From: Sequoia sempervirens
Taxonomy: Eukaryota > Streptophyta > Pinopsida > Cupressales > Cupressaceae
Length of the DNA: 64,000 nucleotides
Reading direction: 5' to 3'
Assembly (NCBI GenBank): GCA_007258455.2
Contig: VDFB02270651.1
Span: 698,612,217 to 698,676,216, forward strand
This document shows, piece after piece, positions 46,511 to 59,440 of this stretch; within the stretch, counting starts at the first letter, position 1, and every line of letters starts with the position of its first letter. Position numbers and translations under genes: made by a program. The notes below the pieces were generated by a model that saw only the letters and a program-made list of their open reading frames with translations, made no database searches and was not told where the DNA came from.

Positions 46511-48290
46511 AGATCAAAGAAGGCCATGACAATAAAGAAAAGGTATGTCACAAGGCCCTCTTAACTTAAATTCATCCTTTCCCATTAGAAATCATTTTTT
46601 TTCTTCTTGGAATTTCAAATCTTGTCCAAGTAATCAAAATCAATAGCAAAACCCTCAACAATGGTCACAACCTCAACAAAATTGGAACGAACAACAAAAA
46701 AATCCTTTGTCATGCAACAAAATTTCTAGGCATCTAATTACAATCCCCAATGGCCAATACAATAGAAGTAGTGGCAGCCATAATGGCAAAAAGGCCAGCA
46801 ATTGCAACAATAAAACATGAATTATCAGTAGCCTATGCTTCCTTCTCAACCCCAACAAAAATCCATTATGCCTTCATCAAATCCTACATCTCATCCACTA
46901 AGACCATCACAAATACCTACCCAACCTACACCTAACCCTAACAACAAGCCTGTTGAATAGGCTTATACTAACGAGTCTATGTAATACCCCACTTATGGGA
47001 TATAGATGAGTGATGTCCACCTCAAGTCAGGGAAATAACTAGTTGGACCTTCATCCCCACAAATTATTGACATGGAGGATGAGGAACCTACAATTGAAGC
47101 TTTAGATAAATCACCTCTAGAGCTTGAATCAAATCAAGTACACCAAACTACCTCAAGTCCAAAGCCTCCTTTCCCTAAATTCTTAGCCATTCAAAAAAAT
47201 CATAAACAGGCTGAGACAAACCTACTAGGTCAATTAAAGGATGTGAGCATCAAGATTCCACTCATCCAAGATATTAAAGATATCCCCATTTATACCAAAA
47301 CTGTGAGGGACCTATGTCTTAAGAAACCAAGGAGAAAAAGGAAGGATCCTCAAATAATTCATGTCCTAGGAAACATTGTTGATATCATGTTAGGGAACAT
47401 TACTATCCCTAAATACACAAACCTTGGAAGTCTACTAGTGGACGTTAATATTAATGGGACCCTCATCAAGAACACTTTAATAGACTTTGGGGCAGCAATA
47501 AATGTCATGAATACATAAACAATGTAGTTACTTCAGTTAGCCAACCTTAGACCTACATAAATTGTTCTAAAGTTGGTTGAAAGGTCAACAGTCAAGACTA
47601 AAGGAATCATTGAAGATTTAGTTATTGCATTAGATTCTTGGGAATATCCTATTGATTTCATAGTTTTACAACCCAAGGTTAATCTTGTATGATATCCACT
47701 GATCCTAGGCAGACCATGGTTAGCTACAGTTGATGCATTCAAATGATGTAGTTTTGGTAATATGATAATATCTAATGGGATTGTGACCAAGAAATTGGTC
47801 CTTTATCTTCCAACCCAACCTTATGGTGATCTTGAGAAAACTATTTTTCCCACTTTGGATGAGGAAGATAGTTATTCCCTATAGACTTTGATGACAATAG
47901 AATGTAGCCCTCTATTGGATAATCAAGATGAAGACGAGTTGATTTCCCATATAATACAAAATAACTGTGATAGGAGACCACAACAATAGGACTACCTCAC
48001 ATTCCTACAAGACACCTTGCAAATTATTATATGCATCAATTCCTTAGAAGAAATGTCTCATAGCTTTCATTCCTTACTGCCACAATAGTGTGTACCAATC
48101 ATTCCTAGCCTTGACCTCTCATCTATGAAAGAATCACCGAAAGAACTAGAATTCATGTTAGGAAAAATGTTGAACATAAATAATGCATTAACTGAGGAGG
48201 AGCAGAATTCCCTACACATAGATTTGACTTATGTATGCATAGGATCTATATCAATTATGTTTATAGACCCATTAGATAGCCTTAAAGACA
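46510..48290 (+). pseudogene. Protease region of Athila-E
   Basis: Open from 47072 to 47518: VSIKIPLIQDIKDIPIYTKT, then LGNITIPKYTNLGS and the active site LIDFGAAINVM near the end. Athila-type elements have D-L-G-A here, so D-F-G-A is a change next to the catalytic Asp. After a stop, remnants continue: SWEYPIDFIVLQPK, PLILGRPWLATVDA, and an acidic linker to 48290. The stretch 46510-47071 is low-complexity Pro/Asn/Gln-rich linker. Confidence 0.7.
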
Positions 48291-48291
48291 A

Positions 48292-49080
48292 ATGAACCCT
48301 TCCTTGAGAGAAATTGTCAAAGTTGTACTTCAAAAACTCCTTGATGCAAGCTTTATTTATCCTATATCTAATAGTGAAAGTGTCTCACCTTTAGTCATTA
48401 TTCCCAAGAAATGTGGGAAATGGAGAGTATGTGTAGATTATAGGGAACTAAACACAACCACTAGGAAGGACCACTTTGCATTGCCCTTTATAAATCAAGT
48501 TCTTAACTCTTTAGCTGGGAATAAATACTTTTCATTCCTAGATGGTTTCAGAGGTTACAATTAGATAAAAAATTCTCTAGAGGATCAAGAAAAGTCATTA
48601 TTTACATATCCTTTGGGTACTTATCCTGACTTTACTCTACCCTTTGGTTCATGCAATTATCCAACTACTTTCTAGAGAGCAGTGCTCAACATATTTTCCA
48701 ATTATGCTCATGACTGTATGGAGATATATATGGATGATTTCACCACATATGGGGAAACTTATGAGGAATCCCTTAGCAATCTAGAAAAGGTATTAAAGAG
48801 ATATAAAGAACACAACCTGCCTCTCATTAATGAAATCAGGTTATTGTTTTGGGCTACTTCATATCCAGATGACTCTAAGATTTTTTTTGGGGCACTTCAT
48901 ATCTAGTGCAAGTATTTAGGTTGATCCACATAAGATAGAAATCATGCGTCATTACTTGTACCATAGAAGCAAATAGATATCATAAGTTTCCTTGGCCATG
49001 CAGGCTCTTACGAGAGGTTTATTAAAGAATTCGGTAAGATTATTGAACCATTTTTTTTTTGTTGACTAAAGATATTGAAT
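48292..49080 (+). pseudogene. Reverse transcriptase domain of Athila-E
   Basis: The first piece (48292-48564) reads LLDASFIYPISNSESVSPLV, KWRVCVDYRELN and FSFLDGFRGYN with the first catalytic Asp. A TAG replaces Gln of the usual GYNQI. After a degraded stretch the second piece (48682-48906) has the active site YMDD followed by FTTYG, the Athila-like form. Then YERFIKEFGKI near 49010 begins the thumb region. Frame changes occur near 48290 and 48870. Confidence 0.8.
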
Positions 49081-49580
49081 TTTATTGGATAGTAGAATTC
49101 CAACATTCTTTTGAAGAGCTAAAGAAGGCCTTAACCCAAGCACCTATTTTGATGGGGAAAAATTGGACCTTACCCTTTTACATACATACTGATGCTTTAG
49201 ATTTTTCTATTGGAGTTATTTTTAGTTAGAAAGAGGGTAAAAAAGAATGTGCTATTTACTACATTAGAAAGAATACTCAGGGAGTAGAGTTAAATTATAC
49301 TATTATAGAAAAGGAGATGCTAGCAGTAGTGTATGTCATTAATAAATTCAATAATTACATCACTAGTTATTCAAATTTTTCCCAAACAAACCATAAAACT
49401 ATCAAATATTTGATGAACAAACCTATAGTAGGGGATAGACTAGTCATATGGCTTCTCCTTTTACAATAGTTTGATATTACAATAGTGGAAAAACCTAGAA
49501 AAGATAATGTAGTAGCATATTTTTTATCAAAGTTTCCAACACAATCAATAGATGGGGTAGTGGATCAATAATTTTAGATG
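49081..49580 (+). pseudogene. RNase H domain of Athila-E
   Basis: The translation shows WTLPFYIHTDALDFSIGVIF near 49165-49225 (catalytic Asp in TDA). It continues through KKECAIYYIRKNTQGVELNY, IIEKEMLAVVY (catalytic Glu), NHKTIKYLMNKP, and DNVVAYFLSKF in place of DNxVADxLSR, so the last Asp is lost. Stops at three or more places. Confidence 0.75.
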
Positions 49581-49699
49581 AACACTTATTTTCTCTTAAT
49601 GTACATGTACCATGGTATGTTGAAATTGCAAATTATTTAGTGATAGGGAAGATTCCACCACACTTTTATCCAAGGGAAAAGAGATAGCTAGTACACAAG

Positions 49700-50302
49700 T
49701 TTTTTTCACACTCTTAGGTATCAAGTTATCTATTCTATACTAGCCCTAGCAACATCATGAGAAGGTGCATAAGGGAAGATGAAATATATGATATCAAGAA
49801 GGCTTTCCATGATGAACCATGTGGGGATCATTTTTTAGAAAAAAGAACATTCAAAATCCTCACAACTGGTTATTACTGACCGACTTTACATAGGGATTTT
49901 TTCAAGTATACAAGGAGTTATGATAGGTGCCAAAGAATGGGTAAATCAACAAGGAGTGATGAAATGACATTACAACCTCAGTTAACACTAGCTCCCTTTG
50001 ACAAATGGGGTATATATTGTATTGGACCAATCTCAGTTACTTCCAACAATAAGGATTACATTTTATTTTGCATTGACTATTTGACTATATGGGTAGAAGT
50101 AAAGGCATTACAATTTTCCAAAGATAGAAATGTGGCTAAATTCTTGTATGAGGAAATTTTTACTAGGCATGGAGTACCTAGGGAAATTGTGACTAATCAG
50201 GGTCCATAGTTTACTTCAAACCTCATCACCAAATTGGTTAAAGAATACAACATTAGGAAAAAAAATTCAACACCTTATCACCCTCAGGCCAATGGTCAGG
50301 TG
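49700..50302 (+). pseudogene. Integrase domain of Athila-E, cut by copia-D
   Basis: The zinc-binding region (CGDH near 49830, then YDRCQRMG near 49925) is followed by the core piece 49937-50209. WGIYCIGPIS has Cys in place of the catalytic Asp (usual GIDFMGP type). VTNQGP replaces the usual DxG motif, so the second Asp is lost as well. STPYHPQANGQV near 50265-50300 precedes a sudden break where the copia-D LTR starts. Confidence 0.8.
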
Positions 50303-50719
50303 TGTTGGTGTGAATAAAGTCTTATATCTAGTTATTTCTTTACTAGGTATGTAGTTCACATGTTAAGTTTACTTAGGATATAAGCATTTTTCTAGAAGTC
50401 TTGGTTTTATTATCTAGACAAGTCTTAGTTGTCTTATCTAGACTTTACATTAACCTAGGTAGTTATGAGTTAGTTGTCTCATGTGATAGGATTAAGACAC
50501 TTGTCAAGATCTTGTATAATCCTATCTTTGATCCTTGCCTTTATAAGTAAGAAATCTCTACCATATTTTCCATTATATTGCATAGTATCTTGTATTGCAT
50601 ATTGTATCATATTACAATTCTTGTTTGGTAGAATAGCATCTTCCATTGTTGCTTCTCTCTATTTCTTATGGAGGTTATTTACTATTGCAGATTGAAGATC
50701 TTGGTTGCTCACTTCAACA
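50303..50719 (+). repeat. 5' LTR of copia-D
   Basis: It is about 417 bases, starting TGTTGG and ending ...TTCAACA right before TGGTATCAGAGC. The insertion interrupts the Athila-E integrase after the GQV codons. The exact start may be 50301 or 50303. The 3' LTR is not in the window, since copia-D is truncated near 39450 in the other copy. Confidence 0.75.
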
Positions 50720-50778
50720 TGGTATCAGAGCTTTGAATCTTGCAAGAACCTTCACTTTTTCATAAGAGAGTTTCTACC
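50720..50778 (+). promoter_or_regulatory. Primer-binding site and leader start of copia-D
   Basis: TGGTATCAGAGC at 50720-50731 is the initiator-Met tRNA primer site of many plant copia elements. The leader runs only to CTACC (50774-50778), where Tat-C begins. Its continuation is expected at 20995 or at the right end of Tat-C outside the window. Confidence 0.75.
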
Positions 50779-52244
50779 TATGATTTGATGAATTAGCATG
50801 GGTTGATTACACTTGATCCACGAAGAATCGAAGCATAACAAAGCCACCAACATTGAATCTCAACAGGATCATTCAAATGAAATTTAAACTAAACATTTAT
50901 CAAAACTAAGCATTCTAAACTATGAAAGCATTTGAATATCTACTCCAATCCATTCAAAACTTATTCCATTATGGGATTAGTGTTGTGTTGATGTGGAATG
51001 ACGACCCTTTCCTAGTCCCGTGGATAAATGAGCTTGCCCCAGTCAGTTTTATTAAAGAAAATTTATGGAACGGTTGTGAGATGTGTATGTAAACATGATT
51101 TTAATCTAAATAAGCATGATGCAAGCTAATTTAAACATAATTTATGCTAAAATTATGAAGATAGATAAATGATATTCTAATTCTAAATGGATTCTAACCT
51201 AAAATATCCAAACCCTAATTAATTAAACAAGCTAAATGGATGCATTATGTGATCATTGAAATAATTAATGGAAGCTTAAAGCTAATTAATGCAATTAAAA
51301 TAAACTAAAAGATGCTAAATGTGTGTTAAATATGAGTGTGAGTGTGAGTGATTTCAATATCATAAGTTTGCTCTGAAAGATGGATCCACTTGTCTCCAAA
51401 TAGTGACCTATTTATAGGAAAGAAAATGAGAAATGAAGGGTTGAGATTGAAAAAGCTAATCAACTATCAATGATGAAAGAAATTGGAGGCATGGATCATG
51501 GATTCTCATTAACGGGTGAGATTTAATTAAGGGTTCACATTCCTTCAAACAAACACACTTTCAACTTTTCTAAGAGGTCATAAGTTAACTTAAACAATAG
51601 ATCACAAGTTAACTTGCTCAAGAAGCTAAGTAAGTTTGTTGAGAAAAAATAATATTCCCCTTTTTCAAATGATTGAGGAGAGAGAATATTCTTTGGAAGA
51701 TTCTCATGGGTGAGGAAAAATGATATTTAGTTAATTAAAAATAGATTAAATTGTGTAAAAGGGGAAGGAATATTCCCATGGAATATTCCTTTTTGAGTAA
51801 TGTGAAAAGGAGGAATATTCCCTTGGAATATTCCATTGCAAGTGGGGGGAATTAGATTTAATTGATAAACAATATTAATTATGCAATTAGGGGATATAAA
51901 GGAATTAGATGATATTTATTAAATAAAATGATTTAATGAAAGGGGGAAAGGTGGAATGACATTTAATTAAATACTTTAGGGTTATTTAATTAAATAAGAA
52001 GATTTATGGCATTAAATTAAATAGTTTGATTTATTTAAGTTAATAAGATGAAGTGTTAGCATGAAAGGGGGTGAATTAACCTAATTAAATGAATTAGGTT
52101 AATAGGTGAAAATGATGCCATTAATTAACTAGCTAGGCTAATTTAATTAATTAAGTGAAAAGTGGATGGGTTTTAAGAGGAAATGATGTTAGTATACCTG
52201 ATTCAAGTGTATGATATGATTCCGAAATTTTTTCAATGTCTACA
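50779..52244 (-). repeat. 3' LTR of Tat-C
   Basis: It is 1466 bases and ends TCTACA. The start reads TATGATTTG, where Tat-A has TGTGATTCG, so one base of the terminal TG has changed. It contains GAATATTC-type sites, including a perfect 27-bp palindrome at 51765-51791 and a second pair at about 51812-51835. Confidence 0.9.
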
Positions 52245-52258
52245 TTTTTCCCCTCTTT
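52245..52258 (-). promoter_or_regulatory. Polypurine tract of Tat-C
   Basis: TTTTTCCCCTCTTT on the plus strand, in the same place as in Tat-A and Tat-B. Confidence 0.7.
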
Positions 52259-52697
52259 GAAGCGAGGTACCTGTTATGTTGGTTCAAAGACTGATACCCT
52301 ATGGATTACAAATTGTTGCTTAAATAAATTTTTTAAAAAATGATTTTTAGATGCCCCATTGTTGCCCCAGTAGAAGGAATAAGCTAGTTCCCTGCCCCCC
52401 TCGAGAAATTTGGCAGAAATTTTGAATTTTGGGTTGATTTCTCAAAAAAGGTTAAAATGCTACCCAAGGGGTCCAAAAAGGCTCCGAGATGCAAAAAAAT
52501 ATGCCAAAAATGATACAAAATAAAGTTTAGTTTGGAAAAATTGGTGAAAATGATGAAAAACCCTAGCTTCATGGTTAAATTAAGTCAAAAAACCCTAATT
52601 TGCCAGCAAAAATAGGTGAGGAAGGGCCACTTTCAATTCATTTGTGCATTCACACCTTTAAGATTTCTTGCATTTTGAGCTTTGACCCTCTGATAAA

Positions 52698-54965
52698 ATG
52701 GCACAAAAAGTGATCCCACAACACATTTTCGACCGGGTTCAAGAGTACTAGAGGCTTCTAGGCACATGACCATCAATATGGGATTCAAAACTTGATTCAA
52801 AATTTGACTTTTTGGTGCATTTAATTTATTTTAAAATTTGAACTTTGGCATAATTGCTCTAGAACGATGCTATTTCTAGAGTCGGTGATGCTAATTCAAT
52901 TTTTAGCGATGTATATGTGTTTAGCGATGCAGTCTGCAATTAAGAATTAGGGTTTCAAATTTTGAATAGTGATACACATGTGTTTAGTGAAACTTATTGT
53001 GATTAGAAAATTACGGTTAGGATTTTCCAAAATTAAAATTGTGATGCATATGAATTTAGTGACACAACCTACGATTTTCTATTTAAATGTCTCAAGCATC
53101 GCAATTTGAAATTTGAATTATAGCAATGCTATCGTAAATAGTAATGCTATTTTCATTTTGGAGGATAAAAACTCCAAACTTAGCCAATTTTTTTTTATTT
53201 TTTGATGTTGTGTTCTTTGTGGGTGTAGGAGGTTATCCCACCTTTGATGTCCTATGAGCATCAGCCCATAGTTTGTCCAAACTTGGTGATTTATCTGAGT
53301 TGTGACAGGAGCACATGGGGGACATTGGTTTGTGGTATGTTGCATACATGCCCATCATTTGGACACACTTGGTGATGATGACATTATTATGTGAGCAATG
53401 ACATAGTGAGACCTCACCATTCCACCTTCCTACTAGAGAGGTGACAATGACACTAGAGGATGTATGGTAGATATTGCATTTTTTGATACATGGTGAGCGT
53501 GTGATATACAACTCTAATGCTAGATATGATGCATTCCATGAGATGATGGACCTAGAGAATATCATTCTAGTCACTTCCCAGATTGACCTCAAGATGTACA
53601 TAGGTTGGGTTCCCAATTTCAGATTGATTATTGCTACGATCATCTCAAGTTTGGTTGCCCTAGATCGATGGAGTAGAGGGTTCAATCTAGGATGGGGCCT
53701 GGCTTGGTACAAGATGTTGTTTTGGAGGACTTAGTATGATTGGGGTCCAGTGATGTTGGCCTCCCTTTACCATGATATGCATGAATTCATATATTGTGAT
53801 GGCAAGGTGATTAGAATAGTGGTCACCTTACTGGACATTTGGGCATGAAAGCACATAATTGTGCTCTGACTAATTATTAAAATGGTGAATGTAGAGACAA
53901 ATGATCCTATTTTCTGGAGGTATACAGGTTCCATCACTCTACAACATACAAGGAATCTCAAGATTCCCTACTATTGCAAGGTCATCGATGATATGACAGT
54001 TTTCAGATGGAGACCCTAGCTTTAGATGCCAGCATGGTATGATGATGTTCAAAAAAAAAAAATAGATAGAGAAACCTGATACATGCAAGGTTGAGAGCAT
54101 ACCATCATCAAGAGACATCTACCAAATAGGGTGGTGATATATTTTGGTAATAGGAAAGATAAGACAGATGATGCATACATTGCCATCTTTACCAGGTTAG
54201 CATGAGAGTTAATAGCTTGGGGACCTACGATCCAAGCCCATGAGGTTGTCGAGGGCTTTTGTCATTTAGTTTCCTGACCGTGGCCATATGATCAAGGGTA
54301 GGAAAATGCTTAGATTACATGTGCATATGATGCATGGTTCACACCCCCTCACTGATTGGTAGATCCAACAAGTGCACCTCCATGAGGGAGACTGAGAGGG
54401 AGGGGTGTAGGAAGAGGTAGAGGTCCCAAGAGTGCTACTAGGGCATTATCAACCTCCAAAACATCCTTCGATTCAATAGCAGCTAGTGCAATAGCAACCA
54501 TTGCAGCCACCACTACCGGGTCCAGATCCCGATGATACTCAGATTCAGTAGCTGCAGTAGTAGATATAGGTTATTACGGCCAAGAGGGATTAGGCCCATC
54601 AACAGATTTTGGTAATTACTACTAAGAGAGATCAAGCTCAACAACAAGTGTAGGCTGTCATGGTAGAGAGAGACTAGGAGTGTCAACTCGGGTAGATCGT
54701 TGAGATGTAGTTAGCACAAGAGGTTAGGTGACGTCAACAGCTAGATACCATGATAGCTATAGCCCAGGGGCAGACAATGTCTGCTAGATTGTATAGAGAG
54801 GTCATGAATAAGGTGACCTAATATCAAATGCATTATCAAAGGGATGTCCCACAAGCACTTAGGTAGCCAGATTACTCTCAGAGGAGTGGGGCACACCCTA
54901 AGGCTAAGGATTAGTCACACAGATAGCCTGGTGAGGGAAGCATCCATCAGGGCTCACTCGTCTGT
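52698..54965 (+). pseudogene. Antisense PMD accessory gene of Tat-C
   Basis: This is the counterpart of 773-3060. The first exon starts at 52698. The intron-like part with TAGCGATGC motifs spans about 52770-53228, and the PMD follows. The longest open piece (53474-53734) covers HGERVIYN through LAWYKMLFW. It lacks two stops seen in Tat-A (VTSQIDL and ALDRWS are readable here), while the stop after LEDVW is shared. The gene was therefore already broken before the two copies separated and has decayed further in each. Confidence 0.7.
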
Positions 54966-57660
54966 ACAGACACCTTTTTATTATTTCCTAATTTTACATA
55001 GATATACATTCATGGGATCCTTTTGGGTAGCCTTGTGGATATTGTATTTTTGATGAATATACATACACTGATTCAGATATTGTATGATGACAACAACCAT
55101 TTTTTGATATATTTATGATATGATATGGATTTGAGATGATGTGATGTGTTCAGTTTATTTCATGCTTATGAATGTATGGATGCATTTGATATGAATATGA
55201 TGTGACATGCTTATATACTATCATGTATGGATGCAATTCTTTTATTTATGCTTATGCGATATGTGATGGTATATGTGATATGTGATGCAATGTAATGCAA
55301 TGGATGGATGCACTTCTTTTTCAATATCTTTTCATGATATGTTATGGGATGGATTATATGATATGCAGATGTTATGCTTATGCAAATGATATGGATGCAT
55401 TTCTTTTGTGTATTTTCTCGTTCATTTTTATGATGATGATGATGTATGCATATGGATTATATGATATTTATGCAACAATTTTAAGATTCTTAGAATAAAA
55501 AATCTATATTATTCATCACAACTTAAATGAGAATGATGATATAGGATAGATGTTTTATGATATGCGATGATTATGTTGTGATGTATGCATGCTGATGATT
55601 TATAGATGCAAGATAGATGCATTGATGACTTTTTTATTGACTATCATGATACTAGGTTAGTGCAGAGAGAAGATAGAAGAAACAAGATGATTGACCATTG
55701 ATTTTGATGATTGCTTCAAAATTTCCAACAAGTTTATGATCCACCAAGACTTTATTAGAGATGGTAAGGAGAAATTCATGATGATTATTTGCTCATATCT
55801 TGGGATTAGGTTTTTGTGTCATTCTTTATTGTTTGATATAACACAGACACAATGCATCAAGGTATTGATAACAAGGATGGCATTGTATCTAGTGTAATGG
55901 ACTTTGACTTTGCAAATAGGTAGGATAGTTCTTGGTCATAGCTTGACATATAAAAACCTTGTTGGAATGTAAGTTAGAAGCTTAGAATACATTAGACCAA
56001 AGCATATACAATAGTCAATGAAGTACCCCAAAAAAATTTCCTACACACAACTAAGAAAGTATGCGCCAAGATTATTTTACAAGAATACCCACAAGCACAA
56101 CAAATGAAAAATATTGATTGATGCCCCATTCCTTTCTCTCTAATTTTTTTTGATAGACATCATCGAGAGGTCCTCATAATGGGTCATTAAGATAAATTAT
56201 AAGAAAATATCAAAGACAAACAATCAGTGCTATCTATATCTCTTGCTAGTTTAACTTTAGCTAAGGTGATTTCTGATGCTGATGTCCATCGCAGGAAGGA
56301 TACATCCTAGTACATGTTGATCAGATGGTTTGATTAGGATGAGGTGTTTGATAAGCTGTTAATGTAAACTTCACTGACTCGTTTACCGATGATCTAGACT
56401 TTAGATTTTGATACTTAGGTACTCACTTTATGACTTGCTATGCTTGTTTTCTATTTGTTTTACCAAAGTTTGAAGATGACAATTGATTTATTATTGATGA
56501 AGTTTTATTGTGAGTGAAAGCGAGGTGAGGTGGATGATTTTAGATTTTCTAGAATATTTCAATGTTTTTGGTATTTTGAAATTTTTTGAGGCTATTTTTT
56601 ATCTTTTTTTGAAAGTTTATGTGAATGCTTATGTTTTCAGTTATTTGAGGCTATTTAGGGATTTCAAATGTTTTCTAATGTTTTTGTGTTTTCTAAGTTT
56701 TAAAAATATTTTGTATTTTTCAATATTTAAATGTTTTTGGGATTTTCTGATATTTTTAATGTTTTTGTTTTTTTTTTTTATAGTTGGATGTTTATGGATT
56801 TTTTTAGTTTTTCGACCAAGAACCTAACCTAAAATACCTATCCTAGGGGCCTCAGGGGTTGATCAAAGATAAGCCTTTCCTACGTTATACACACAGAGAC
56901 CACGTAGTTCAACTAACTCAACTTATTGACAATGAGAGATGAACAATTGATGGAAAGTCAATTTATTATGATGGAATTTTAAAGGCCTAACCTAGGGTTT
57001 CTTGGGGGAACATCAATGATGGCCTTTCCTACATTCAAGCTCAGAGACCCGTAGTTCGACAAGGTATTGCTTTTGGATTTTTTATGTTCGACCTTTTAAG
57101 GTTTTTTGATGTGATTTGGATGTTTTGGATTTTGACTTTATAATTTTCTAAATGTTTTTGAATTTTAGCTATATAGGATTTTGCAAATATTGTTGGATTT
57201 TCTAATGAACGTTTATGAATGTTCTTGGTTTTTTTCTACTAGATTTTATGAATGTTTTTGAGATTTTTGATGACCTTAAGATATACAAGAAATCTATTTG
57301 ATCCATAATGAATTTCACCCAGTGTGAAATGATAGACTACCTCGATATAGGCATGAAAAACTGACCTTTGGAATATGAAGGGGATATGATACTTCATAAT
57401 ATTAAGCTATGATGCGAACATGGATGGGGGATGGATCAAATAGGATGAAGGATGCATGCAATGGATGGAATGATAGGATAAAGATCCTAGGTATGGAGGT
57501 ACTTTATTTATGAAAGGCACCTGTTTGATAGGTTTTCAGCAAGGTACTATCCCAAAGTGCCACCAAAATGGTTTTCACTAGAGGACAGTTGTTTCTCTTT
57601 ACTATTTTCAATCCTTTTTTTTGGATTTTGATCATTTTTTTTTGTATTTTTAGATTTATA
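54966..57660. other. Spacer of Tat-C (ATG-rich and T-rich)
   Basis: This is the counterpart of 3061-5590: an ATG/GATAT-rich part at 55080-55640 and T-rich AATGTTTTTG-type parts at 56510-56810 and 57050-57260. No gene. Confidence 0.6.
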
Positions 57661-58800
57661 CTCTTCAAAACTAAGCATAAAAATTTGTAATATGCAAATT
57701 GTTAGTTGGTTCTTGCAAGGGTTCACCTTTAGGTTTTGACAATTGGTATGTTCCTAATCCATAGCTTGATGTGATGACAAAGGGACCTAACCAGTTAGGC
57801 TCCAACTTTCCTTTACTTTCCTGATCTAGAAGATTCTTCTGATTCTTTTTTAGGACAAGATCCCCTTCTTGGAAATACTAACATTTGATCTTCTTGTTAT
57901 AGCTTCATTTCAGTCATTTTTGATATACCTGCAAGTGATTAAGGCTTCAAGATGAAAATCATCGAATAATTCTAACTCATTTAGCTAAGATACTCTATAC
58001 TCTTCATTGGTGATCAGGTTCTATAGTGACACTCACAATGATGGGAGCTCAACCTCAATAGGAAAAATTGCTTTTGATCCATAGAGCAAGGAGAAAGGGG
58101 TTGCACATGTTGGCATTTAGATACTAGTTGATAGGCCCAAAGAGTGAGATTTAGTTGTAGATGCTAGTCACGACTATCTTCATTGACCATTTTCTTTAGG
58201 ATTTTCATAATGGTTTTGTTTGTAGCCTCATCTTGAATATTTCCTTGGGGGTAGTATGGGGTAGAGAATTGGTGTTGGATGTTGAATCTTTGACATAGCT
58301 CTTTCACATCCTAATTCTTGAAGGGTGTTCCATTGTCTAATATGAAGGTTTGCAGAACACCATAATGAAAGATTAGGTAATTCAGGATACACTTAGCAAT
58401 TTTCTTCCCCGTTATGTAGGTCATAGGAATGGCTTCAACCCACTTGGTAAAATACTTAGTGGTTGTTATGATAAACTTGTGGCCATTAGATGAGGTTGGA
58501 GTGATCTTTCCTATGAGGTAAAGCCCCCACTACAATAAAGGCTAATGTGTAGTCATTGTTAGTAGTTCTTGAGATGGGGCATGAATCATATATCCATGTT
58601 GTTGACACTAAACACACTTTTTCACATACTATTGAGCTTCTCTTTCCATGGTTGGCCAGTAGTATCCTATCCTCAATAGTTTATTAGCTAAAGTCATACC
58701 ACTAGAATGGGAACCACATATGCCATCATGTACATATGTTAAAGTGATCAAGGCTTCTTCTTGGTTAAGAAATCATAGTAATGTCCCCTTGATGCTTTGG
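57660..58800 (-). pseudogene. Integrase domain of Tat-C pol
   Basis: This is the counterpart of 5600-6780. The second catalytic motif reads LDNGT near 58345, so the Asp that Tat-A has lost is kept. The TAG in the zinc-binding region is shared with Tat-A. Additional stops are private to this copy. Confidence 0.75.
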
Positions 58801-59440
58801 CAGTAAACGGTATCACTTAGGATCATAAATCGGGATGCCTTTTTACCAAAGGTCTTTTTAAGGTTCAAGGTGATATCAGATGGGAGGGTTCCTCTGGTTA
58901 AGTAGGTAAATATGTCATGGTACCATGGGGATCTAGGACTAACAATGACACACACAAACTCTAATTCCAAGATTTCAAAAGTTGGTATGAGAAGTCGTTC
59001 TACCAAGAATTCACATTGCAGGACATTGTTTGACATGTATAATAGTGACCCAATTTTTTCCATAGCATCTGCTACTCTATTATTCATGTGAGGAATCTGC
59101 TCAAAAGTTACATCTATGAAAAGGTCCTTGAGACTTTCTATCATCTTCTTGTAAGGAGTAAGCTTGTCATCTTTAGTCTGGTAGTCATCATTGACTTGGT
59201 TGATAACTAGCTGTGAGTCTCCATAGAATTTTATTTCTTGTATCTACCATTAAACTACTATCCTTAGAATTGTGAATAGGGATTCTTAGTAATGTTGTTA
59301 TTACATAGAGATGATAGCCTTTATGACTTCAAGATGCAATCACCTTGAGGGGTGATGAAAATAATACCTACTCCTGACCCATGTCAGGTGAGCGGTTCAT
59401 CAAAGTACATTTTCCATTAATCTTTAAGATTGAAAAGGAA
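58773..59440 (-). pseudogene. Archaeal-type RNase H region of Tat-C pol
   Basis: A 123-codon piece (59144-58773) starts MIESLKDLFIDVTFEQIPHM, with NNRVADAME in which Ala-Asp of the family motif is kept (Tat-A has VVDAME). It runs on into the spacer before integrase. Upstream, YGDSQLVINQV-type sequence lies near 59220-59185. Confidence 0.7.
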
